From: Incurvaria masculella
Lineage: Eukaryota; Arthropoda; Insecta; Lepidoptera; Incurvariidae
Reading direction: 5' to 3'
Length of the DNA: 64,000 nucleotides
Assembly: GCA_946894095.1 (NCBI GenBank)
Contig: OX335653.1
Coordinates: forward strand, 2,919,001-2,983,000
How positions within the stretch are numbered: position 1 is the stretch's first letter; each line of letters opens with the position of its first letter. The notes beneath the pieces were generated by a model. That model saw only the letters and a list, made by a program, of their open reading frames with translations. It searched no databases and was not told the origin of the DNA. The position numbers and the translations under genes are program-made. Below are positions 54,966 to 64,000 of the stretch, in pieces.

Positions 54966-56140
54966 CTGCCTAGCTTTCACTGCTGCGTTGGCATGGCGCG
55001 GGCCATTGTGCGTTCGTGTTTGCTACGTAAGTCATCCCTGCGCATCGTATAAGATAGAATAGGTGCCTAAAACGTGTCCTGGTGAACCCTTTTGTAGGCT
55101 CTACACCTGTACTCCAACAGAAGTTTTGCGGGTGTTTCTTTAGCTTCCATGGAGTCGAAATTAAGAGGCTTAAATTATTTAGCAAAGGAATATGTATATA
55201 ATATGCGACCCGTTGGTTCACTATTTTGTCCAGGTTAGCCCGCTATACACTGTGGGTGGCACCTGAGTAGGGACAGTATAACCTCTCTTGCCTGCCAGCA
55301 ATCTTCCAGTATTTTCTAGTATATCAGTGACGGTTTGTGGGTTGATTACAGATACGTTTTGTAGACAGCGCGGCCTTAAATACCCAGGGCTCCTTTAGAC
55401 ATTAGGGGGGGGGGGGGGGGGGGGGCATCCCAAAGCCATTGTGAAAATTCAGAAAATGAAATGCAATATGCACAGAAAATGAGAAAACGTCCTATATTTT
55501 TTACGACTTCAATAAGTATAATAAAAACAAAAATGCAGTATTTGCTATGTATGGGTCATGCCAGGCCATGCACAAAAAAATAAAATAGAATAGTTTGAAA
55601 ATCACAGTTCCGTGTTCGAAGGAAGGGACTAGAAAAGCTGATCTGAGAGAGTTTTGTTTTAGAAAATAAGTTTTTTCCAAATAAAGTTCTGGTTCCCCAT
55701 TGATGGATTTTGCACTGAGCTACGCCACCCCCGAGCACGCCACGACGAGATAAGCAGCAAACGATACGAATATGTTTATTTAGACTTTCACTGTTGTCAC
55801 ACATTATTAAAAAATATATATACAAAATAAAAATAATACAATGTGGCCGATCCCATGGATGGAGCAGACCAAGTAATTAGGCGTTCCTTCGACAGAAGGA
55901 TGACCTAAGCCCTTCATCAAGTGCGTGCGAAATCACGCCGCTTTGATTGGCCATCTCTGTCGCAAGATAGCCCGGGAGGGTAAAATATGGTTACCCTTCA
56001 AATGCTCACTCGCTGAAGATAACCAATTGCAAGGTGTTTTATTGGTTAATTGAGTTGTCTCCTTCAGCACTGTAGTTCCCTGCTTTCGTGTGTTGAGAGA
56101 TGCACATCACCCACCAAGAGTGTGCAGGGGGTAAATAGGT
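54966..56140. other. Stretch upstream of the first recognised channel exon
   Basis: The missing 5' exon(s) and promoter of the channel gene should lie here or further right. I could not identify a start exon. A run of 21 G residues is at 55405-55425. No other feature is clear. Confidence 0.35.
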
Positions 56141-56145
56141 GGAGC

Positions 56146-56502
56146 CAGTGCCGGATTTAAGGGAGGGCAACCGGGGCGACTGCCCGGGGCCTCCATAAGA
56201 GAGCGCCCTCACATAAATCGTACTTATTAAAATAAAAAACGTAGGTAAATCATAAAATTATGGTTAAGTTAGATAAAAATATCTATTTATGATAATTTTT
56301 AATTTGCTCAATCTTAATTTATATTTATAACAGTGTATACTTACATCGTTTAAATAACAAACATTGATATTTCCAATGGATTACGGTTTTGTTAAGCTAG
56401 AAGCTACGTTGCGCAAAAATAACAACAACATTATTTGAAAAATTATTAGGGGCCTCCACTCCTTTGATGCCCTAGGGTCTCTAACCTTTAAATTCGGCCC
56501 TG
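56146..56502 (+). mobile_element. hAT-type MITE, 357 bp
   Basis: The ends CAGTGCCGGATTTAAGG and TAAATTCGGCCCTG are inverted repeats typical of hAT MITEs. They are flanked by a perfect 8-bp duplication GGTGGAGC (56138-56145 and 56503-56510). The interior is AT-rich and non-coding. Confidence 0.9.
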
Positions 56503-56514
56503 GGTGGAGCGGAC

Positions 56515-57660
56515 ATACGCAGAAATGTATTGCGGGCCATCACTTACTCTGTGGAAGTGCTTACCTGACTTAAGGGTGCAAGAATGATGCCTTAAGAGCA
56601 TTTTCCCAATCCAATTAGTAGAAGACCAAGCAGCAGATCAACACCTTAGATGAAAAATAATTTCTTTTTCATCTAATATCAACACCAACAGACTTGACAT
56701 TTCTGCCCAAGCAAGCCAACTTATTTTTTTCGTGGCGTCTTGATGAAGAGACAATTCTCCAGTTAAAAGTTTGCCTTGATATTAGTCATATTTAAACCTA
56801 TCGACTTTGCTTATAAAGATTCCGCTTTAACGAGGCCGTCGTTCTTGCTGTCTGTCGCATGAGCGTGATTTCTGTTTTGTTTTACTAGGATTTAAGAGTA
56901 CATAACATATGAATCTTTGAAACGGATAACAAGGATTTTCGACGAACTATGATGTAAGTTAGGTTTAAAACATTTTTTAAGATGAATTCTAAGAATATAT
57001 TGTATTAAAAATTGCATACTTAACTAAAAGTTGCTCGGGTAAATATGTCAACAAATGCGCCACTTATTACGGGTTGCCAATGCTTCCATTTCGTAATCGC
57101 AATAGCTGTCAGATACAACCAACCTCCCCCATTTGGTGCTTTGCAATCGCACTGCGAGTCCAATTTGTGAAACCATCCAGGGCGTGGGACCAACCAAATA
57201 ATCATCAAAATGCTCATAAAAACAATATTTGTAGGTATGTAAAAGTAAATACATGTATTTTATTGCATTTTTTATCTAGTCGCTACAGAAAACTATCTAC
57301 AATTTGTACACAAATATTTACATTTCATTTATACTTATTTTAAATATGATGTTAACTTCAAGTTTGGGTCATGAAATTAATAAATTGTTTTGGTACTCCT
57401 TCTTTAGAAGCATGTTAGCAATGCTTCCATTGTGTTATGTAATACAGAGAGGACTATCTAGTATTCCAAAGTGCGGCGTTTAATCATAAATAGTAATTAT
57501 AACTGTAATTTAGCAGCTGCATTAAATAACAATAGTTGTTTTTATCGCTTTATTTAATTCTTTTTCGAAGGAAACTCTCACCCTTACTAAAACTTTTCGA
57601 TCGAGAAATAAACGGGTTCATTTCCTTTCGCTACTCTATTAACAAAAACACAATATGGTG
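56515..57660. other. Gap between the channel and cadherin genes
   Basis: It probably contains the cadherin 3' UTR (positions below 57670). Overlapping minus-strand frames at 57020-57254 look unusually free of stops but have no recognised domain or matching splice phase. Confidence 0.35.
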
Positions 57661-57669
57661 GCGCCGCAT

Positions 57670-58745
57670 CTAATATCGGTGCAGGCTCTTGCTGGCGAAC
57701 TCGGGACTGAAGGGAGTGCTGTTGAAGTTGAACTGGTTGTCGTGCCCCGACACCGGCTCGCCACCGTTCTGCAACGACAAACACAACTTACAAAATGGCG
57801 GCGGCACAACTAGTAGCGGTGCAGGCTCTTGCTGGCGAGCTCGGGACTGAAGGGAGTGCCGTTGAAGTCGAACTGGTTGTCGTGCCCCGACACCGGCTCC
57901 CCACCGTTCTGCAATGACAACCACAACTTACAAAATGGCGGCGGCACAACTAGTAGCGGTGCAGGCCCTTGCTGGCGAACTCGGGGCTGAAGGGAGCGCC
58001 GTTGAAGTCGAACTGGTTGTCGTGCCCCGACACCGGCTCCCCACCATTCTGCAATGACAACCACAACTTACAAAATGGCGGCGGCACAACTAGTAGCGGT
58101 GCAGGCTCTTGCTGGCAAGCTCGGGACTGAAGGAAGTGCCGTTGAAGTCGAACTGGTTGTCGTGCCCCAACACCGGCTCCCCACCGTTCTGCAATGACAA
58201 CCACAACTTACAAAATGGCGGCGGCACAACTAGTAGCGGTGCAGGCTCTTGCTGGCGAGCTCGGGACTGAAGGGAGTGCCGTTGAAGTCGAACTGGTTGT
58301 CGTGCCCCGACACCGGCTCCCCACCATTCTGCAATGACAACCACAACTTACAAAATGGCGGCGGCACAACTAGTAGCGGTGCAGGCTCTTGCTGGCAAGC
58401 TCGGGACTGAAGGGAGTGCCGTTGAAGTCGAACTGGTTGTCGTGCCCCAACACCGGCTCCCCACCGTTCTGCAATGACAAACACAACTTACAAAATGGCG
58501 GCGGCACAACTAGTAGCGGTGCAGGCTCTTGCTGGCAAGCTCGGGACTGAAGGGAGTGCCGTTGAAGTCGAACTGGTTGTCGTGCCCCAACACCGGCTCC
58601 CCACCGTTCTGCAATGACAACCACAACTTACCAAATGGCCGCGGCACAACTAGTAGCGGTGCAGGCTCTTGCTGGCCAACTCGGGACTGAAGGGTGCTGT
58701 TAAAGTTGAACTGGTTGTCGTGCCCCGACACCGGCTCCCGAGGAG
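57670..58745 (-). repeat. Tandem array of the terminal cadherin exon (140-bp unit, 7 intact + 1 broken)
   Basis: Acceptor-to-stop copies lie at 57768-57670, 57908-57810, 58048-57950, 58188-58090, 58328-58230, 58468-58370 and 58608-58510, exactly 140 bp apart. An eighth copy (about 58740-58648) lacks the acceptor and has a small deletion. Each intact copy keeps TTGCAG before AACGGTGG, a 32-codon frame beginning NGGEPV and ending SLHRY, and TAG. All accept splicing from exon 58989 in the same phase. Variants include S or L after NGGEPV and PEL or PEF near the end. The outermost copies share FNFNST; the inner ones have FDFNGT or FDFNGA and similar. After each stop is GTAAGT only 24 bp before the next acceptor, too short for a normal intron. 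Confidence 0.92.
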
Positions 58746-61700
58746 GGTAAGTCAACTTGCAAGTTTTTTTGAGTTGATCAGAAAAGATGAAAATTGAAAT
58801 ATCTTTTGTCAAATATCTGGATACTTACAAGCTTCCTAGGAAATGGATTAACTTATTTTACAACTTTCCTGCAAAAAGCAACATTCAAACTGTTACATTC
58901 CATTTCATTGTCACTCGGTATACCTCCAAATAACAAAAGTTTAATACAGATTCCACTGTACTAAGGTCTTCACCATTCACATATTTACCTGTCGGTGAGG
59001 CGGCAGACCTTCGTAGTTGAACTGCGGGTCATCCTCGATGCCAATGAGGTCCGAATCGCCCGACACATCACTGCAAAAATGTTTTCTTTGCTACACTAGT
59101 TTTTATGGTTCAGCAGGTAAAATTAAGGACGCGCATAGATACTTGTAGCATATCGCATAAAAGTCTTGTTAAGGGCTTTGACAGAATTTTCGACAGCATG
59201 TAAACTTTATTCACGAGCGCTTCGTAGCTCAGGGGCGTTTGGACTTACTTGCCTTTCATGCTAGAAGTATAGGTTTAATTCCCAGGCCGGTTCAGACATT
59301 AAGTTCATTGGTAGGGTACATTTCGTTACTAATGTTCGATGGTTTGGAATCCATGTAAAACTTAAATCTCATTCCTCTGCAACAAGATGGTCGAATCGGT
59401 AATAAAAAACAAATGTCGCCCTCATTAAACCGAATCACCTGGCATGGCAACCCCTTTGAGAATGCGGCGTGACGGGGTAATATCATGACGGTGGCTGTGG
59501 TTTTAACCACCCATGTCCAGTTACATTAAAAAAGAGCCTTGCGTATATATTATGGTTGAAGAACGTGGCCTGTCTTGCCACACTGGGTCAATCGTAGCCT
59601 GTATAAATTCATAGTATGTAAACATGAAGGAGGTCCCGAATGTTCTGTGGTCTAGTTCTGGTATCACGTAATAAACATTCGAAACGACTCTCACGATACT
59701 ATATTCAGCCGACAGTCAATTATATATGTAATAACAAATCGGTATATCTAATTGTTAATATCTAAATTAATTTGGGATGTACTTTCTGTTACTTATGGAA
59801 CCATTTGTGACAAATAAATACGTAGATTAAAACTAGCAGGTTATTATTGCAGATTGTCGTAAATTCGCAATTAAAATTGGCTACAAAAAATCCTATGTTA
59901 CTTCTTTGGTTTTCTAGAATGTTTGGGTAGATAATTCACATTGTGATGGCCAATCTATGGCCTAGATTGGCCATCACATACATATATACATTCAGGGTAA
60001 ACACATAACCCTCCGTGGCTCTTAGTCGGGTAAAAAAAGAAATTAATTGCTTCCTGAAGTACACTGACCTGAGTGCGTCGAAGTCTGGCGCCTTCATCTG
60101 CTCGTTCCACATGGGGTTGGAGCCCGCCTCGGCGTGCCTGTTGGTGCCGGGCACGGCGGCACCCGCGCGGTTCAGCCCCGACTCCTGCGAGCCGAACTTG
60201 GTGGTCGACAGCGCCTGCAGCCGACGGTTCAACCTGCAAACGATCAGCGCAGCTTCAGTAGCTTCGAAACGGAGGTTTGCAGGTCGGTAGCGAGGAGAAA
60301 GAAACTCATCTTTACATTTTATGCGACGGTAGGACGCAAAAGAAGTATCCACCTAGGCGGGCATATGATGCACCCAGGTGAGATTAGATCGATCGCCCCC
60401 AAAATCTATTTATTACACTTCATAAAATGCGTAGGGTTGGACAGCCACAGAGGAAAGTCAAAATATATCTTCTCAGGTCGCAGAGCTAGTACCGATCGGG
60501 GGCTTTCCGGCACGACACCTATTTCAAAATAATAATAATAGAAGGTATAGGCGTTGTCTCACACAAATGCATTTCTATAATATAGCATGCTTGAAAGGTG
60601 GATGTAAAACCGGCCAAGTGCGAGTCGGACTCGAACACGAAGGGTTCCGTACCATCGTACAAGATTTACCACAAAAATAACATATTTTTGTATGGGTCCC
60701 CCCATACTTAATTATTTTATAATTTTATAATTATATAATTTGTTGTTATAGCGGCAAATATTTCAGCTTCCTACCTATTACGGTTCATGAGATACAGCCC
60801 TGTGACATACGGTCGAACGGACGGACGGACGGACGGACAACGGAGACTTAGTAATAAGGTTTCATTTTCACCCTTTGGGTACGGAACCCTAATAAAAACC
60901 ATTTCATCGTTGTATATATGCCTCGCAAAGGCGGTACGTAAGACCCCCCCGAATAAAATGAAAATGAATCCCAAATTTGTGAATGTATTTGTTAACCTCA
61001 GAATAGCGTAATCTACGAAGCCTACGGCCTCAAACGGTTATCAGGTGTACGTTTCATTCATGTTCCTAAATTCGAGATTTTTCTGATTTGAGATTTCTCC
61101 CATGCACGCATTGGCGCCCCTGGAGCCGATAACGAAATCCAGATCACCAGCAGACGAATGATAGCTCCGTCAGGGTGGTTTCCCTGCAGTGCCTCCGCAC
61201 CACGCTCGCTACCCGTGTACATTACAGCTCACTCACGCTCTCGTCTTGAAGAAGTACGCGAACAGCAGCACGAGGCACATGAGGGCGAGCAAGGCAGCGG
61301 TCGCCGCCAGCACGCTCTGCAGCACGTGCTCCACGCTGGTGCTGTTGTCGCCCGTGGAGCCGGTCACGAAGTCCAGCATCACTAGCAGGCGCGTCGACAG
61401 CGTCGTTTGGATCTGCCGCAGCAGCGCCGTGTCACTGCGCTTGCTGTGGAGAAACAGATACGATGTCACATTCATCACTCGTGTAGGTTTTGTGGAAGAT
61501 CAATGCCTTTCTGCAGCCTGCTGCATACTTCTACGGTGACCAGCCAGTTCATGGATATAACACTTGACCAGTTTCAAGGAAAAACCCATGCGCCACTGAG
61601 GTAAAACTTAATTCTGTAACATGTTCAGGATTTGTAAGGCCATTTCAAAGTGAAAGCTGGGATATTTAATAATGTTTCAGACGTGTTTCTACCATTCGGT

Positions 61701-63754
61701 CTTAGTATAAAAACATGCGGAAGCAAGGCGACAATGGTTTATGGCACACATTATACCTATTTGGATTTGTCTTATGATTTGATTACTCCTATGATTTGAT
61801 AAGTGTTACCAGACTAAGTTCAAGACAAGGTGAACTAACGATGTAAGAAACATGAACAACTGTTACGATTCCAAAGGAATTTTGGGAACCAGAAAAAGAG
61901 AAAACTCTGCCGATAGCAATAAGGATAATGTGCCCCAATAATCGATGAAAAACCAACTAGATGTCTGATTCGAAAGCCAGTGCTGTAACTCGATACTATG
62001 GGCAAAGAACAGAATAAGTAAGTAAGAGGGCAAAGAATATTCTCAGAATATACTCACAGCTCGATGATGTCCACACCGACGGGCACGTCGTCATCAATAA
62101 AATGCGTGATGACTTCGGTGACGTCGTCCCGGGCGAGCCCGCTATTGTCGCTGGCCGGGACGATCTGATCAACGTTGCACGTCATCTCGAAGCCGAAGGA
62201 CAGGGTTTGAGCGATCTGTGGCAACGGACAAAGAGTTTCGCTGAGTCCTACTTGCCTGATCAATTTTGTGCCCAGCTATGGATGTCCTAAGATAGTAGAC
62301 CAGTACAGTCCCACTTCCTTTACGCAACGGAAAGTTAAGTGCTTGTAGAGCAGCTCGAAGCTCAGGAACGAACTAAATTGCTTTCCACACCAGATCAATC
62401 CCCACCATCTTCCACCACCTTTATCTTTCTGTGAATTTCGTCATGAATGCGAGTTGTCAAATTACAGTAAACAAACATTGAGATTTCTCATTCGCTTCTA
62501 TTTCGGATATCCTACAGAAGGCAATGATCTCGGCTATCAAAGGTTTCGCGTTGGCCATCGTTGACTTCCTAGCGTAGCTTGCACTATTCTCCACCCTCCC
62601 GCCCACTACCCCTCTCTTCACCGATCCATATCCGGAACGATCATTCCGGAACGATCTGGGGACTCTTTTCGCGTAACCGGTAACCGATGCTACAATTCAC
62701 CGCGTATATTTCTTGTGAAAATACTTACAAAGTCTCTATCCTGTTCCACTTCCGTGAGTGTGTTGACGAATGTGAAGGACACGCGGTTCATGGAAGATAC
62801 CACGTACACCTTAACAGCCGTGTGGTCCGTCGCGCCCGCTGACAGAACAAACATAATTTTAAATACATTTCGGTAACAAACTGAATGTAAGAATAAAGGG
62901 TAAAGAATAAAACGTCCACCACACCACTATCGACTTACGATAGGTCGTGTAACTTTCGAGTGTAGGTAACGGGGTAGGACGACATACCAGCGTCGATGGC
63001 GATGACCTCGAACTTGAACATGCCATGCAAAGAGGTGGCTTCTTGAAAGTTGATAAGCAGCACGTCCATCTGCAGGTTCAAGTAGATCTGTCCATCACCA
63101 TCGAATTTCGATAGATCATGCGCTCGACAGCGTCTCCCTGCCCAGTTTAGGTGACATCACACTAGCGGTGTAGAGCGACGTACCAGTATCAGTGGCGAGG
63201 ATTTCGAACATGCCGTCCATGGACGCGACGGGTTGTATGTTGAGGGGTAGTACGTCCATCGGCGGGTTCATGAAGATTTGGTCACCATCGACTCGCGGTA
63301 GATTGTGCACTCTAAGATGCCTCCATCCGAGTGTAGGTGAAGCCTCAAACTAGCGGATTAGAGTGATGTACCAGTGTCGGTGGCGACGATGTCGAACTCG
63401 AACATACGGTGCGTGGAGGCGGCGGGTCGCATGTTGAGGAGCAGCAAATCCACGCGCGTTCAGGTAGATCTGTCCATCACGATCGAATTGCGGTAGATAC
63501 TATACTGGTGTCTCCTTTCGAGTGTAGATGACGCCTCACCTAGCGGGGCAGAGCGACGTACCAGTGTCGGTGGCGACGACGTCGAACTCGAACATGCCAT
63601 GCATGGAGGCGACGGGTTGCATGTTGAGGAGCAGCACGCCCGTCTGCGGGTTCAGGTAGAACGCGCTGTCGCGCACCGCATCCAGCGAGTTGTCCACCGC
63701 CATCGACTCGCGGTCGATTGTGTACTCGATTGTGTCTCCTTCTGAGTGAACTGC
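57670..63754 (-). CDS. BtR: BtR-type midgut cadherin, C-terminal part (5' partial)
   Basis: Single-pass cell-surface cadherin of gut epithelium; in Lepidoptera this family is the known docking receptor for Bt Cry1A toxins. Exons: 63754-63562, 62838-62729, 62215-62058, 61443-61237, 60233-60069, 59070-58989, 57768-57670. All phases agree, giving 337 residues plus stop. The first exon ends the last cadherin repeat (MHGMFEFDVVATDT). The next two form the membrane-proximal region (VKVYVVSSMNRVSFTFVNT, GFEMTCNVDQIV). Exon 61443 holds the transmembrane helix VLQSVLAATAALLALMCLVL. The cytoplasmic tail has the family signatures SGLNRAGAAVPGTN, NPMWNEQMKAPDFDAL and SGDSDLIGIEDDPQF, and ends in SPEFASKSLHRY. 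The upstream ectodomain is outside the window. The first and last exons are tandemly multiplied; the copies chosen here are full-length and phase-compatible. Confidence 0.9.
58760..58985. other. Cadherin intron remnant
   Basis: Short AT-rich intron sequence between the multiplied last exon and exon 58989. No other feature is visible. Confidence 0.5.
59215..59545 (+). repeat. tRNA-derived SINE with A and B boxes
   Basis: CGTAGCTCAGGGGCG resembles an A box and GTATAGGTTTAATTCCC a B box, about 45 bp apart. The body GTACATTTCGTTACTAATG matches the SINE family at 49465-49770. It lies in a cadherin intron. Confidence 0.65.
59946..59976. repeat. Perfect 13-bp-arm palindrome
   Basis: GATGGCCAATCTA, spacer TGGCC, then TAGATTGGCCATC. 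It can fold into a strong hairpin in the intron next to cadherin exon 60069. Function unknown. Confidence 0.7.
60608..60893 (+). repeat. Lepidopteran interspersed repeat, third copy
   Basis: From ACCGGCCAAGTGCGAGTCGG to GGGTACGGAACCCTAA, with four to five GGAC units inside. It lies in a cadherin intron. Confidence 0.85.
61450..62050. other. Cadherin intron
   Basis: No gene or defined repeat is visible between exons 62058 and 61443. Confidence 0.4.
62988..63754 (-). repeat. Tandem copies of the last cadherin-repeat exon (about 190-bp unit, 4 copies)
   Basis: Donor sites of the four units are at 63562, 63372, 63184 and 62988. Only the rightmost (63754-63562) is full length. The others lack part of the 5' half. 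The second has a frameshift. The third reads MDVLPLNIQPVASMDGMFEI and has lost two codons near the end. The fourth reads MDVLLINFQEATSLHGMFKF. Every unit keeps a GTACGT, GTACAT or GTATGT donor in phase 1. Similar flanking phrases (CGAGTGTAG, ACTAGCGG) show that intron DNA was copied with the exon. Confidence 0.85.
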
Positions 63755-64000
63755 CTGTCGGGGTTTTAAGATTTTTTTAATAAGGAATAGGTAATTAATC
63801 TTAGATCCCCAAAGTGCCAACGTTTTCACATCGTCAAAATAAGAGCCCAAAAAATTATAATGAACTAAACAGGGCTGAAATTCTATTGTAAGTATATTGA
63901 AGCCACCAAAGAAGACCAACAATATGTTTTAGAATTCTAATAATTTTCTATTAACCTGACGGTGTACAAACATTGCTTTTCTCCTAGAAAATCAATGTAT

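Noticed and set aside
57020..57254. Overlapping minus-strand frames that might be a 5' exon of the channel gene
   Set aside because: No recognisable family sequence and no splice sites in the phase required by exon 54965. Two overlapping frames are equally open, which argues for chance.
62988..63115. Fourth cadherin-exon copy as a functional alternative exon
   Set aside because: Its open frame needs incoming phase 1 at the only nearby acceptor-like site, while the full-length exon begins in phase 0, and its 5' half is missing.
1..64000. CRISPR arrays, operons or other bacterial systems
   Set aside because: The regular repeats here are exon duplications or transposable elements. Spliced eukaryotic genes fill the window, and no bacterial gene was seen.

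Overview
The window looks like nuclear DNA of a moth or butterfly (Lepidoptera). The evidence is an AT-rich background with short exons and long introns, a BtR-type midgut cadherin, and many short interspersed repeats of kinds common in Lepidoptera. There is no sign of bacterial gene organisation. All exon models below were read by eye from open frames, GT/AG sites and matching splice phases. No transcript was available to confirm them.

Layout. Positions 1-3719 hold the 3' end of a C2H2 zinc-finger gene (+), with a candidate 13-nt microexon at 71-83. From 3720 to 14150 I see no host gene, only SINEs, TIR elements and foldback elements. A small two-exon methyltransferase-like gene (+, 14154-15753) lies tail-to-tail with a large two-exon zinc-finger gene (-, 16299-20346). 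That gene is head-to-head with the oligosaccharyltransferase subunit gene TMEM258 (+, 21749-22957). A repeat-rich gap follows.

From 27384 to about 54965 a single minus-strand gene of at least 12 exons encodes a divergent HCN/CNG-type channel. All its splice phases agree across 558 residues. Its introns contain an intronless VAP (VAMP-associated protein) gene (31832-32578, same strand), a complete and apparently very young Ty3/Gypsy-type LTR retrotransposon (40030-45585, opposite strand), a hAT relic with an 8-bp target duplication, and many MITEs. From 57670 to the right edge lies the 3' part of a BtR-type cadherin gene (-): last ectodomain repeat, membrane-proximal region, transmembrane helix and cytoplasmic tail.

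Most unusual features. (1) Three separate tandem amplifications of single exons with their flanking splice-site DNA lie within 14 kb: the S5-region exon of the channel (8 units, exactly 161 bp apart), the terminal cadherin exon (7 intact units plus a broken one, exactly 140 bp apart), and the last cadherin-repeat exon (4 units, about 190 bp apart). (2) An element family combines long inverted arms with a 73-nt tRNA-like cloverleaf; six copies are present. (3) The channel has an unusual selectivity-filter region, a charge-poor S4 segment and a substituted phosphate-binding arginine in its cyclic-nucleotide domain.
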